Source: Paenibacillus sp. MMS18-CY102
GTDB taxonomy: Bacteria; Bacillota; Bacilli; Paenibacillales; Paenibacillaceae
DNA length: 64,000 bases
Assembly (NCBI RefSeq): GCF_009789195.1
Contig: NZ_WSTC01000009.1
Location: 120,194-184,193 of the forward strand
Direction of reading: 5' to 3'
A program made the position numbers and the translations under genes. Below, piece by piece: positions 8,022 through 17,759 of this stretch (positions are counted from its first letter, which is position 1; every line of letters starts with the position of its first letter). The notes beneath the pieces were generated by a model. It saw only the letters and a list, made by a program, of their open reading frames with translations, did no database searches and was not told the origin of the DNA.

Positions 8022-9376
8022 CGCTTCGCAAGCGGTATACGCTATTTACGATTTTTTGGATTATTTTCATCTTGTTGTTGTTTAATATTTTCGTTTACCT
8101 ATTCGTGATTAACATTACGACGCGCAGCGAGGAGCAGTCGCTCACCGATAAAGTGAAGCTGCTGCTTGAGAATACCCATCCACAGAAGGTTGAGTCGTAT
8201 GATAACCCGAGCTTGTTGGATGACTTTTATAATGTGAATGAGCTTATCCGCATCGTTGCGCCTTCAGGCGCTATTCTGAATGAGGAAGGCTCGGACCAAG
8301 AATTGAAAGCCCAGCAGCCTATGTTCTATCGCACGCATGATTCGGGACTAATGACAATCGCCGGCAAACGCGTATTATATATGCGAGTTCCGTTATACGA
8401 TGGCCATGACCTGGTCGGAAGCCTTGAAATTATGCGAAGGCTTAATTCGCTTGATACGTACCTGCAAATACTCGTCGTCGCACTTGCGGTTACGAGTGCT
8501 GGCGCGATTTTGTTCGCGATATTCGGCACCTATTGGTTTACCTCAAGGCTTACCTCTCCGATTCAGCAGATGGTTTCGACGATGCGGGAGATTGACCGCA
8601 GCGGCAAGCTGCGAAAGATTGAATCCAAACCGGAGGACGATTCGGCAGAAATGCAGCAGCTTGTGCGTGCGTTCAACCAGATGATTGAGCGCCTGGATCG
8701 CACATTTGCCCGCCAAAAGCAGTTCGTAGCGGATGCTTCCCATGAATTGAAGACGCCTTTAACTGTCATAGGAAGCTATGCAGGCATGCTGAAGCGCTGG
8801 GGGCGTGACGACGCAGCAGTACGAGACGAAGCGATTGAATCGATTGCCCGAGAAGTAGAGCGGCTGCAAAACTTGACCAAATCGATGCTGACGCTTGCGG
8901 ATGCGGAGCAAGAGGATTGGCTGAATGTCGAGTCATTTGACCTTGTTCCAATCGTAGACGAGCTAGCGGAAATGATGCATGTGACGTTCGGCCGGACGAT
9001 TCGTGTGAATGCCGTTACCGGAAGCGTGAGAATGAATGGTGACCGGGACAAAATCCGCCAGTTGCTCGTCATACTTATTGATAATGCAATTAAGTACAGT
9101 AAAGAATCAATCGACGTTACGGTTAGTTCCGTTAAGCAAACCGTACGGCTGTACGTGACGGATAAAGGGATAGGTATCCCGGAAAATGAAATTCCATATC
9201 TGTTTGAACGGTTCTATCGGGTAGATGGCGCTAGAAGCCGTTCAACTGGCGGTGTCGGCCTTGGATTGTCAATTGCGAAGCGAATTGTTGATCTTCATGA
9301 TGGCCAGATTGAAGTAATTAGCAAGCCAGAACGCGGTACGACCATTATGCTGCAGTTTCCTTTCCGGCGTTTATAG
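8018..9376 (+). CDS. Two-component sensor histidine kinase
   Basis: Membrane sensor kinase of 452 residues. The first transmembrane helix is at about 10-32, followed by an extracytoplasmic sensor of roughly 115 residues, a second helix around 150-172, HAMP, a HisKA dimerisation domain with phosphoacceptor His in ADASHELKTPLTVI, and an HATPase_c domain with N-box LIDNAIKYS, G1 DKGIGIPE and G2 GGVGLGLSIAKRIV. The ATG overlaps the regulator stop. Extracytoplasmic size and order fit the CssS/YkoH type; the stimulus cannot be read from the sequence. Confidence 0.93.
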   Translation: MTLRKRYTLFTIFWIIFILLLFNIFVYLFVINITTRSEEQSLTDKVKLLLENTHPQKVESYDNPSLLDDFYNVNELIRIVAPSGAILNEEGSDQELKAQQPMFYRTHDSGLMTIAGKRVLYMRVPLYDGHDLVGSLEIMRRLNSLDTYLQILVVALAVTSAGAILFAIFGTYWFTSRLTSPIQQMVSTMREIDRSGKLRKIESKPEDDSAEMQQLVRAFNQMIERLDRTFARQKQFVADASHELKTPLTVIGSYAGMLKRWGRDDAAVRDEAIESIAREVERLQNLTKSMLTLADAEQEDWLNVESFDLVPIVDELAEMMHVTFGRTIRVNAVTGSVRMNGDRDKIRQLLVILIDNAIKYSKESIDVTVSSVKQTVRLYVTDKGIGIPENEIPYLFERFYRVDGARSRSTGGVGLGLSIAKRIVDLHDGQIEVISKPERGTTIMLQFPFRRL

Positions 9377-9445
9377 GCTAAGGCTCATTTTGCTAACTCG
9401 GATCCAATTGCGGTCTTCGGTAGCAGGATGGGCTTTTTTTGGCGC

Positions 9446-9472
9446 AAAAAAAAGAACACCTAGCATGAGGTG
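9446..9472 (-). terminator. Terminator of the NlpC/P60 gene
   Basis: On the minus strand CACCT pairs with AGGTG around a 6-base loop, followed by TTCTTTTTTTT. The stem is short but the U-tract is strong and lies 34 bases past the stop. Confidence 0.6.
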
Positions 9473-9505
9473 ATCCCTTAATGTGAATATGCATTTCCGA
9501 TCGGA

Positions 9506-9997
9506 TTACTTAATGACACGGCGTGCAGTAATGTAGCTTTTTTTCCAATAGGTGGAGTCAATGTTCGATAGCGTGACGCCTGCACTGCTGGATGCGTGCA
9601 AGATTTTACGGTCCCCTGCATAGATCGCGACATGCGAGATTTTCGAGCCGCCAGATGTAGCAAAGAAGATGAGATCGCCTTTGCTCAAATAAGCTTTACC
9701 GACCTTTGTTCCTTCTTCAGCTTGTTCTGTCGTTGTACGTGGGATGGAAATGCCATTTTCCTTGAATATGTACTGCGTAAAAGAAGAGCAATCGAAAGCG
9801 TAAGTGACGCCGCTTGGAGCTCCGAATCGATAAGGAACGCCTAGGTATGTTTGGCCAGTGGACAAAACCTCTTCTGCTTCTGGTGTTGCTGCTGATGCTT
9901 GCCCGGTAGATCCGAAGGTAAGCGCCGAAAGGCTGATCACTGCGCACAGCGTCGTGCCGACTATTTTTTTCATCCATCGTTTCGTCTGTATGTTCAT
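9506..9997 (-). CDS. Secreted NlpC/P60 peptidoglycan hydrolase
   Basis: Small secreted cysteine peptidase of 163 residues that would cut peptide stems of peptidoglycan (gamma-D-glutamyl-diamino acid bonds are the usual target). A Sec signal peptide (KK, then a hydrophobic stretch ending STGQASA) covers residues 1-36. The NlpC/P60 core has the catalytic Cys in FDCSSF, His in SHVAIY and a third polar residue in ILHASS. No SH3 or LysM cell-wall binding domain is present, so it is a minimal single-domain form. TTGGAGGG precedes the ATG. It faces away from, and converges with, the two-component pair. Confidence 0.9.
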   Translation of the reverse strand: MNIQTKRWMKKIVGTTLCAVISLSALTFGSTGQASAATPEAEEVLSTGQTYLGVPYRFGAPSGVTYAFDCSSFTQYIFKENGISIPRTTTEQAEEGTKVGKAYLSKGDLIFFATSGGSKISHVAIYAGDRKILHASSSAGVTLSNIDSTYWKKSYITARRVIK

Positions 9998-10183
9998 GAT
10001 GTCCCTCCAATGTTATCTTCAGCATCTGATGGGATAACTATAACACAGCAATAATTGCATAAAGATTCCCACGGAAAGCGTAACCTTCGGCGGTGTAACG
10101 GATTAAGCGCCTTTATTAGAGTTGCGTGAGAAAATTCTCATGGTAACATGACAATAATGAGAGCAGCGAGAGGGGAATCCTAG

Positions 10184-10960
10184 ATGACTTTATTAACGTT
10201 TGCTGGAACAGGAGATTCTATGGGGGTTCCGCGCGTTTATTGTGATTGTGAAGTGTGCCAGGAAGCACGGGAAAGCGGTGAAAATCGGCGTTATCGTTCT
10301 TCCCTTCGAATAGAGGATAAGGCGTTTGGCCATACATGGATTGACTGCGGCCCCGATTGGGGCAAACAAGTGGAAGCAGCGGGACAGCGCTTCCCTGATC
10401 GCATTCTGATCACGCATGCCCACTTCGATCATATCGGTGGGCTTGTGGAGTGGGCGGATGCTTGCCGCTGGCTTGGGCGAAAAGGAGAGGCGCATGCGCC
10501 AAGCGAGGTGATCGAGGAGATTTTGAACCGATTCCCTTGGCTCGGGGGGCAGATCACATTCCATCCATTAGATGAGGGCCTAACCATTGGCGATTGGACC
10601 GTTCACGCTTGGAAAGTATGCCATGGCAAAAACGGCTACTCCTACGCGTTTCGATTCGACCATCGTGTAACGGGGAAAGCCTGGGCCTATTGTTCCGACG
10701 CTATCGCATTGACCGAAGAACAACTCAAGCCGCTTTACGGGCTGGATTTGCTCATTCTAGGCACGAGCTTTTATGAAGAGCCCTACGAGTTCTCAACACG
10801 TTCGCTGTATGATGTGAAGGAAGCGTTGGAGCTTATAAAAGATTTACGGCCGATTAGGACCTGTTTTACCCATATGTCGCATGATATTGACCTTCGGCGC
10901 AACTATGGGCTGCCAGAACAAGTGTGGTTTGCTAGGACAGGCATGCAGATCGAGGTGTGA
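10184..10960 (+). CDS. MBL-fold metallohydrolase (PhnP-like)
   Basis: Metallo-beta-lactamase-fold hydrolase of 258 residues. The metal site is THAHFDHIGG, with later ligands in CSDAIAL and THMSHDID. An N-terminal CDCEVCQEA cluster resembles the zinc-binding Cys pair of PhnP-type phosphodiesterases that open cyclic ribose phosphate. The ATG follows GAGGGG. It stands alone between two minus-strand genes and shares a bidirectional terminator with thiN. No phosphonate (phn) genes are nearby, so the cyclic-phosphate substrate is an inference from family only. Confidence 0.8.
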   Translation: MTLLTFAGTGDSMGVPRVYCDCEVCQEARESGENRRYRSSLRIEDKAFGHTWIDCGPDWGKQVEAAGQRFPDRILITHAHFDHIGGLVEWADACRWLGRKGEAHAPSEVIEEILNRFPWLGGQITFHPLDEGLTIGDWTVHAWKVCHGKNGYSYAFRFDHRVTGKAWAYCSDAIALTEEQLKPLYGLDLLILGTSFYEEPYEFSTRSLYDVKEALELIKDLRPIRTCFTHMSHDIDLRRNYGLPEQVWFARTGMQIEV

Positions 10961-10964
10961 GCCA

Positions 10965-11015
10965 AAAAGCGCCAATCGGAAATGAGCTACATGCTCAAAC
11001 CTGATTGGCGCTTTT
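10965..11015. terminator. Bidirectional terminator
   Basis: AAAAGCGCCAATC pairs perfectly with GATTGGCGCTTTT, giving A/T tracts on both sides. It serves the converging MBL hydrolase and thiN genes. Confidence 0.85.
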
Positions 11016-11047
11016 GTATGCTGCAATAATTGCTACATCTTGATCCG

Positions 11048-11695
11048 CTAGTCGTGGCTTTCAATGACAAGGAGTAACCCATGCGTAATTTGAATGGTTC
11101 CTTCGCTTGCCTCAAGCACGTTGCTAATGCCAAGCGACTGGCCGATTGTAAGCGTGGCGTTCGTTAATGGATATTGGAAGCCCAGCAACGTAATTCCTTG
11201 CACCTCTTGCGATAACGGCAGAAGAGACACTTGGTTATGCCTGCCTCTGTTGACTGTCATTGACACGCCGGGCTGAAGCAATCGAATCGTATTGTAGCGG
11301 TCTTCTATTATGGCTTCGACGCCCGCATCCGTCATGAGCTTCAGCAGATGGACATTGGCAAGCATATGGTCAAATCGTGTGCCAAGTGCACCAACTAGAA
11401 CGATTCGGTTGGGGTGGCGCTGGAGAGCGTGCCTCACCGCCAATTCCGTATCCGTATAATCCTTATCAATGGCATCGAACTGTTGAACCAATGCACCGCT
11501 CGCTAGAATGCTATTCATTGCTTCTGGATTGATGGAGTCAAAATCGCCAAGCGCCTGATCCAGCTTATAGCCATGCTCGACAATGTACTGTGCTCCGCGG
11601 TCTGCTCCAATGCGGTAGTCTGCTTCCGCTAGAAAAGGGTGCGCCCAATCGCCGATCGAACCGCCAGTTACGATAGTAATATAAGATGCTGCCAT
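11048..11695 (-). CDS. thiN: Thiamine pyrophosphokinase
   Basis: Transfers pyrophosphate from ATP to thiamine, the last salvage step to thiamine diphosphate, which is the cofactor of the pyruvate dehydrogenase E1 encoded further along. It has 215 residues, the family length. Motifs are GADRGAQY, GDFDSI, DKDYTDTELA and GALGTRFDH, in the expected order; the C-terminal beta domain binds thiamine. GGAGG lies 9 bases before the ATG. It is monocistronic here, and no TPP riboswitch is visible upstream. Confidence 0.92.
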   Translation of the reverse strand: MAASYITIVTGGSIGDWAHPFLAEADYRIGADRGAQYIVEHGYKLDQALGDFDSINPEAMNSILASGALVQQFDAIDKDYTDTELAVRHALQRHPNRIVLVGALGTRFDHMLANVHLLKLMTDAGVEAIIEDRYNTIRLLQPGVSMTVNRGRHNQVSLLPLSQEVQGITLLGFQYPLTNATLTIGQSLGISNVLEASEGTIQITHGLLLVIESHD

Positions 11696-11805
11696 ATCGA
11701 TGATCCTCCGATTTAACCGTTTACATGTAATAGCCTTTCGACAGTATACCCTGAGCCATTTTAAATCTCCATACTTGTCCAGTTATTTTGCGATAAATTG
11801 TCGTC

Positions 11806-11834
11806 TTGCGCTTATGCGTTGCCGGGATTACAAT
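11806..11834 (+). promoter_or_regulatory. Promoter of the TRIC channel gene
   Basis: TTGCGC, 17-base spacer, TACAAT. An in-frame ATG at 11833 overlaps this -10, which rules it out as the gene start and favours the downstream ATG. Confidence 0.55.
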
Positions 11835-11886
11835 GAATTTTGGACGACACCGGTCAGGTGGAACCGGTCGAACAGAATCGGAGGCA

Positions 11887-12711
11887 ATGAATAGGCGAGT
11901 GGACATTTTTGGCGTGTTCAGCATTATCGGAACGATTGCATTCGCAGTCAGCGGCGCGATTGTAGCGATGGAAGAGGAATATGATATTTTAGGCGTGTTC
12001 GTTCTCGGGCTCGTAACGGCATTCGGGGGAGGCGTCATTCGTAACTTGTTGATCGGCATGCCGGTTACATCGTTATGGAATCAGGGCACCTTGCTCAAAA
12101 TCGCACTTATAGCGATGACGGTCGCATTCCTTTTACCTGTTTCCTGGCTGCAAAGATGGCGGAGGAGCGAAGCGTTTTTTGATGCGATTGGATTATCCGC
12201 ATTCGCCATCCAAGGCGCGCTGTACGCGACACATATGGGACACCCGCTTAGTGCAGTATTAGTTGCAGCTATGCTGACTGGCATTGGCGGGGGCATTATT
12301 CGTGATGTATTAGCTGGCCGGAAGCCGCTTGTCTTGCAGGATGAGATCTATGCAGTATGGGCAATGGCTGCGGGGCTATGCATCGCATGGAAATGGTCGG
12401 AGTCGACGTTCGAACTGCTGTTGCTCTTCGTCATTATCATTGTGCTGCGCATGCTATCGGTCCATTACCGATGGCGGTTGCCGCGCCGATCTTTAAAACA
12501 TGCATTCTCGCAGTCTGTGTATGAGCTGCCGGAAGCGCATGCGATGGCACAAGCACAACAGCATGCCCAAGCAGAATCAGGGACAACTGATTCACTGCCA
12601 GAACAACCATCAACGAGAACCCGTACATCGGAAGCACGGGTATCGGCAGTGGTAGCTGCAGCGGGTGAGCCAGGCGGCGGTTCAAGAAAGAGAGGTTGGT
12701 GGAATCGATGA
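11887..12711 (+). CDS. TRIC-type cation channel family protein (UPF0126)
   Basis: Integral membrane protein of about 274 residues with roughly seven helices. It has the internal duplication of the bacterial TRIC family: GGGVIRN at about residue 50 and GGGIIRD at about residue 140 are the paired conserved glycine/Arg motifs at the pore. The hydrophilic C-terminal tail (from about residue 210, Gln/Ala/Thr rich) is longer than usual and of low complexity. The ATG has GGAGG only 2 bases ahead, so a GTG four codons later is a real alternative. It overlaps the downstream phosphatase gene by four bases (ATGA). Confidence 0.85.
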   Translation: MNRRVDIFGVFSIIGTIAFAVSGAIVAMEEEYDILGVFVLGLVTAFGGGVIRNLLIGMPVTSLWNQGTLLKIALIAMTVAFLLPVSWLQRWRRSEAFFDAIGLSAFAIQGALYATHMGHPLSAVLVAAMLTGIGGGIIRDVLAGRKPLVLQDEIYAVWAMAAGLCIAWKWSESTFELLLLFVIIIVLRMLSVHYRWRLPRRSLKHAFSQSVYELPEAHAMAQAQQHAQAESGTTDSLPEQPSTRTRTSEARVSAVVAAAGEPGGGSRKRGWWNR

Positions 12712-13184
12712 AACGCGTATTATTCGTTTGTTTGGGAAACATTTGCCGTTCCCCAATGGCAGAAGCTGTTTTTCGGCGCAAAGTTGAAGAAGCAGGGCTT
12801 GCGGCTAGCATCATAATCGATTCGGCTGGAACAGGTGACTGGCATATCGGCAAGCCTCCGCATGAGGGAACGAGAAATCTGCTAACCGAGCGTGGCATCT
12901 CATTCGAAGGAATGCGGGCCCGGCAAGTGCGCAACGATGATTTCTCGGAGTTTGATTACATCGTATGCATGGATTCCAGCAATGAGCGCAATATGGACGA
13001 GATTCGCCGGGCAGTGGGCGATTCGGCTGGAGAAGCGAAGATGTTTAAGCTGCTTGATTTGGTGCCTGAGGCTGGACTGTCTGATGTGCCGGATCCGTAT
13101 TACACCGGAAATTTCGAAGAGGTGTACGAGCTTGTATCAACGGGTTGCGATAGGCTGCTAGAGCAGATTCGCCAAGCGTTGTAG
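12708..13184 (+). CDS. Low-molecular-weight protein-tyrosine phosphatase (YfkJ-like)
   Basis: LMW-PTP of 158 residues. The catalytic P-loop is CLGNICRS (C-x5-R-S) at the N-terminus and the general-acid DPY is in DVPDPYYTGNF. It is closest to B. subtilis YfkJ by the GTGDWHIGKPPHEGT and ISFEGMRARQV segments. The enzyme removes phosphate from tyrosine (and in related forms arginine) of proteins. The ATG overlaps the TRIC gene stop; no tyrosine kinase gene is adjacent. A strong terminator follows. Confidence 0.92.
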   Translation: MKRVLFVCLGNICRSPMAEAVFRRKVEEAGLAASIIIDSAGTGDWHIGKPPHEGTRNLLTERGISFEGMRARQVRNDDFSEFDYIVCMDSSNERNMDEIRRAVGDSAGEAKMFKLLDLVPEAGLSDVPDPYYTGNFEEVYELVSTGCDRLLEQIRQAL

Positions 13185-13210
13185 GCATAAGTAAGCAAAT
13201 ATTAAAAGAA

Positions 13211-13250
13211 GAGCCTGCTTAAGACGAATGTCTCAAGCGGGCTCTTTTTT
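13211..13250 (+). terminator. Terminator after the LMW-PTP gene
   Basis: GAGCCTGCTTAAGAC pairs with GTCTCAAGCGGGCTC (one small mismatch), loop GAAT, then TTTTTT. The following gene is convergent. Confidence 0.85.
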
Positions 13251-13263
13251 GCTGTTACAGGTT

Positions 13264-13998
13264 TTATCGATCTAGGAAATAGGCGAGAGAAGCCGGCAAA
13301 TCCTTTTGCCAGAAGCCCCATGTATGTTTGCCGTCACGTTCATGATAAACGACCTTAGCCCCGCGTTCTTCGAACAGCTTGCGGGCGTTGCGGTTAAGTG
13401 CAACGAAATCATAGATGCCACGGTCGGTCTCGAATGCATTTTCCTGCAACCCAATCGTCATATACAGGTCAAGCCAGGATAAATCAGCTTGCGATGCAAT
13501 AATGTTGCGGGAAGCGGGATAGAACGCACCGGATAACGACAATACACGATTGAACAGTTGGGGATAGGTTAATGCAATATGGACAGAAACAGTTCCCCCA
13601 AGGGAATCGCCTGCTAATAAACGGTCGTCTGGATTGCGGCGAACGGGATATTTGGACTCCACGAATGGAATAAGCTCTTCGGCAAAAAAACGCACGTAAT
13701 TGGCATGCAGCTCGCCATCGGGTGAATATTCTGCAGATCGAACGGTTTTGTCAACATCGACGCCAACGACGATAAAGGGCTCGATGCCCTCATCGATCAT
13801 TAATTGATTGGAAATCGTAGCGACGCGGCCAAAATTGAAAAAGTCTTCGCCATCCTGGCAATAAACGACGGGGTAGCTCAGCACTTCATTGTAACCAGGC
13901 GGCAAAAATACGCGAAGCTTGCGTTCCCCCTCGGGCAAATACTGGCTTGAAACCACTTCTTTATTAATTGTACGTTTTAAATATTGGTTATCCATCAT
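13264..13998 (-). CDS. Alpha/beta-hydrolase, putative esterase (esterase D family)
   Basis: Serine hydrolase of 244 residues of the Fes/esterase-D type. It shows the nucleophile elbow GDSLGG, an acid residue in the region after LQENAFETD, and the catalytic His in DGKHTWGFW. No signal peptide, so it is cytosolic. Relatives hydrolyse trilactone siderophores, S-formylglutathione-like thioesters or xylan acetate, so the substrate is undetermined. Two adjacent ATGs are both well placed after AAAGGAG. It converges on the phosphatase gene and is divergent from the pdh operon. Confidence 0.8.
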   Translation of the reverse strand: MMDNQYLKRTINKEVVSSQYLPEGERKLRVFLPPGYNEVLSYPVVYCQDGEDFFNFGRVATISNQLMIDEGIEPFIVVGVDVDKTVRSAEYSPDGELHANYVRFFAEELIPFVESKYPVRRNPDDRLLAGDSLGGTVSVHIALTYPQLFNRVLSLSGAFYPASRNIIASQADLSWLDLYMTIGLQENAFETDRGIYDFVALNRNARKLFEERGAKVVYHERDGKHTWGFWQKDLPASLAYFLDR

Positions 13999-14191
13999 TT
14001 CTTTCTCCTTTCGGATTGCATGAGAACCTTTGAACGTGGGAAAACAATAGGGAGGAAGAACAGGCTGTGTATGCCTAAATACGGAATGTTGTACTATTCT
14101 GTATCACTAGGTTTAATGACCTGTTACATATACAATATCTTTAAAAATTCGCCCAAAACATGAAAAAACCGCGGGTTTTATGTTTTTTGCT

Positions 14192-14221
14192 TTGACCATT
14201 TTCTTTAAACAGGTTTATAAT
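14192..14221 (+). promoter_or_regulatory. Promoter of the pdh operon
   Basis: TTGACC, 18-base spacer, TATAAT, about 57 bases before pdhA. The rest of the 280-base divergent region is AT-rich, with no further element that can be named. Confidence 0.65.
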
Positions 14222-14268
14222 AATTCTATAACAGAGGCAAACGATATTCAAATATTATTACGAGGTGA

Positions 14269-15360
<1,092 letters not shown>

Positions 15361-15394
15361 TTTCAAATTGCGCTGAAGGAGGATCCCAACGATC

Positions 15395-16372
15395 ATGGCT
15401 CAAATGAATATGTTAGAGGCGCTCCGCGATGCGATGCGCGTGGAATTGAAACAAGACTCGAACGTTCTTATTTTTGGTGAGGACGTCGGTAAGGTCGGCG
15501 GTGTATTTCGTGTAACAGAAGGATTGCAAGAGGAATTCGGCGAGGAGCGCGTATTCGATACGCCGCTCGCTGAATCCGCAATCGCTGGCATGGCAGTTGG
15601 CATGGGTACGCAAGGTTTCCGTCCAATTGCTGAAATCCAATTCGTTGGCTTCATCTACGAAGCACTCGACCAAATGTTTGTACAAGCTGCCCGCATGCGT
15701 TACCGCTCCGGCGGCCGTTACAACTCGCCAATCGTATTCCGTACGCCTTTCGGCGGCGGCGTTAAAGCGGCTGAGCTGCACACGGACTCGCTCGAAGGCT
15801 TGGCTATCCAAACGCCAGGCATTAAAGTTATCGTGCCTTCGAATCCATACGATGCAAAAGGCCTGATGATCTCCGCGATTCGTGACAATGACCCTGTCTT
15901 CTTCATGGAGCACTTGAACCTGTACCGTGCATTCCGTGACGAAGTGCCAGAAGGCGATTATACGATTGAAATCGGCAAAGCTAACGTCGTTCGTGAAGGC
16001 AAAGACGTTACGATCATCGCTTATGGCATGATGGTGCACACGGCGAAGAAAGCAGCTGATGAGCTGGCTAAAGAAGGCATCGAAGCAGAAGTAATCGACC
16101 TTCGTACGCTGCTTCCGCTCGACATTGACACACTCGTGAAGTCGATCCAAAAAACGAACCGTGCAATCGTCGTTCAAGAAGCACAAAAAACTTCGGGCGT
16201 TGCCGCTGAAGTTATTGCGCAAATTAACGAAAAAGCGATTTTGCATCTCGAAGCTCCTGTGCTTCGTGTAGCGGGTCCGGATACCGTATACCCATTCGCG
16301 CAAATCGAAGATGCTTGGTTGCCGTCGCCTGAGCGCGTCGTCAAAGCAGCAAAACAAGTACTGAACTTTTAA
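15395..16372 (+). CDS. pdhB: Pyruvate dehydrogenase E1 component, beta subunit
   Basis: Partner of PdhA in the alpha2-beta2 E1 heterotetramer; 325 residues. The TPP-activating Glu is in [20 protein letters not shown], followed by the transketolase pyrimidine domain and the C-terminal domain with [20 protein letters not shown] box precedes the ATG. It sits 34 bases after pdhA in the same operon. Confidence 0.97.
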   Translation: MAQMNMLEALRDAMRVELKQDSNVLIFGEDVGKVGGVFRVTEGLQEEFGEERVFDTPLAESAIAGMAVGMGTQGFRPIAEIQFVGFIYEALDQMFVQAARMRYRSGGRYNSPIVFRTPFGGGVKAAELHTDSLEGLAIQTPGIKVIVPSNPYDAKGLMISAIRDNDPVFFMEHLNLYRAFRDEVPEGDYTIEIGKANVVREGKDVTIIAYGMMVHTAKKAADELAKEGIEAEVIDLRTLLPLDIDTLVKSIQKTNRAIVVQEAQKTSGVAAEVIAQINEKAILHLEAPVLRVAGPDTVYPFAQIEDAWLPSPERVVKAAKQVLNF

Positions 16373-16449
16373 TATTCTATCGATCTAATAGACGCTGCTG
16401 CGATGAACGATCGGGACGCATAGAGAGAACAGAGGGAGGATGCATTCGG

Positions 16450-17754
16450 GTGGCTAAATTCGAATATCGGTTCCCGGAGCTAGGCGAAGGTCTGCATGAG
16501 GGCGAAATTGTCAAAATGCACATTAAGCCAGGCGACGCGGTAAATGACGAGAGCATCATTATGGAAGTGCAAAATGACAAGGCGATTGTTGAAGTGCCTT
16601 GTCCAGTAGAAGGCAAAGTGTTGGAAGTGCTCGTGAAAGACGGCCAAGTTTGCCACATTGGCGAAGTTGTGGCAGTTATTGACGTAGAGGGCGAGCTTCC
16701 AGAAGGCGCAACTGTAGCAGAAGAGAGTGCACCAGCTCCTGCAGCTGCAGCGCCTGTAGCAGCACCAGCTGCAGCACCGGCGTCTGCGCCAGCTCCGCAA
16801 GCAAGCGCAGCACTCGTGTTGGCAACGCCAAGCGTTCGCAAGTATGCCCGTGAGAAAGGAATCGACATTACAACGGTTGCTGGCTCCGGCAAGAACGGCA
16901 AAGTAACGCGTGAAGACATCGATGCATTTGCTTCAGGCGGCGCTGCTCCAGCGGCAGCTGTTGTTGCAACTGAAGCGCCTGCACAAGATGCGTCGGCTCC
17001 TGCAGCATCGCAAGACAAGCCAGCTGCTCCAGTGGCAGCAGGTTCCGCACATCGTCCGGAAGAGCGCCTTCCATTCAAAGGCATCCGCAAAGCGATTGCG
17101 AACGCTATGTCCAAGTCGATGTACACAGCTCCTCACGTAACGCTTATGGATGAAGTAGACGTAACGGAGCTCGTAGCGCTTCGTGCTAAATACAAGCCAT
17201 TCGCAGAGAAAAAAGGCGTTAAGCTCACTTACTTGCCTTTCATCGTGAAAGCATTGGTAGCGGCATGCCGTGAGTTCCCGATTATGAACGCAACACTCGA
17301 CGAGGCATCGCAAGAAATCGTGCTTCGCAAATACTACAACATCGGTATCGCAACGGATACGGAGAACGGCCTTATCGTTCCAGTTATCGAGGATGCAGAC
17401 CGTAAAAATATCTACAAGGTTGCAAGCAGCATTAGCGATCTCGCTGTACGCGGACGCGATGGCAAGCTAGCACCAAACGAAATGCGTGGCAGCACGATCA
17501 CGATTACGAACATCGGATCGGCAGGCGGCATGTTCTTCACGCCGGTTATCAACTTCCCAGAAGTTGCAATTCTCGGCACGGGACGCATTTCGGAGAAAGC
17601 TGTCGTGAAAAACGGCGAAATCGTAGCGGCACCTGTTATGGCATTGTCGCTCAGCTTCGACCACCGTCTCATCGATGGCGCAACGGCGCAAAACTTCTTG
17701 AACTACATTAAACAGTTGTTGGCACAGCCTGAACTGTTCATCATGGAGGTGTAA
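16450..17754 (+). CDS. pdhC: Dihydrolipoamide acetyltransferase (E2 of pyruvate dehydrogenase)
   Basis: E2 core of 434 residues. It has a single N-terminal lipoyl domain (1-78) with the lipoylated Lys in [11 protein letters not shown], an Ala/Pro linker (about 90-120), a peripheral-subunit-binding domain ([16 protein letters not shown] to GKVTREDI, about 123-157), a second Ala/Pro linker, and the catalytic domain from about 205 with active-site [10 protein letters not shown]. The single lipoyl domain is the Bacillus pattern. The GTG start follows GGGAGGA at about 10 bases. The two Ala/Pro linkers give long shadow frames on other strands. Confidence 0.97.
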   Translation: MAKFEYRFPELGEGLHEGEIVKMHIKPGDAVNDESIIMEVQNDKAIVEVPCPVEGKVLEVLVKDGQVCHIGEVVAVIDVEGELPEGATVAEESAPAPAAAAPVAAPAAAPASAPAPQASAALVLATPSVRKYAREKGIDITTVAGSGKNGKVTREDIDAFASGGAAPAAAVVATEAPAQDASAPAASQDKPAAPVAAGSAHRPEERLPFKGIRKAIANAMSKSMYTAPHVTLMDEVDVTELVALRAKYKPFAEKKGVKLTYLPFIVKALVAACREFPIMNATLDEASQEIVLRKYYNIGIATDTENGLIVPVIEDADRKNIYKVASSISDLAVRGRDGKLAPNEMRGSTITITNIGSAGGMFFTPVINFPEVAILGTGRISEKAVVKNGEIVAAPVMALSLSFDHRLIDGATAQNFLNYIKQLLAQPELFIMEV

Positions 17755-17759
17755 CGGAT

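Noticed and set aside
12437..12934. Minus-strand frame over the TRIC tail and phosphatase genes
   Set aside because: Shadow frame without a start site; both plus-strand genes are well supported.
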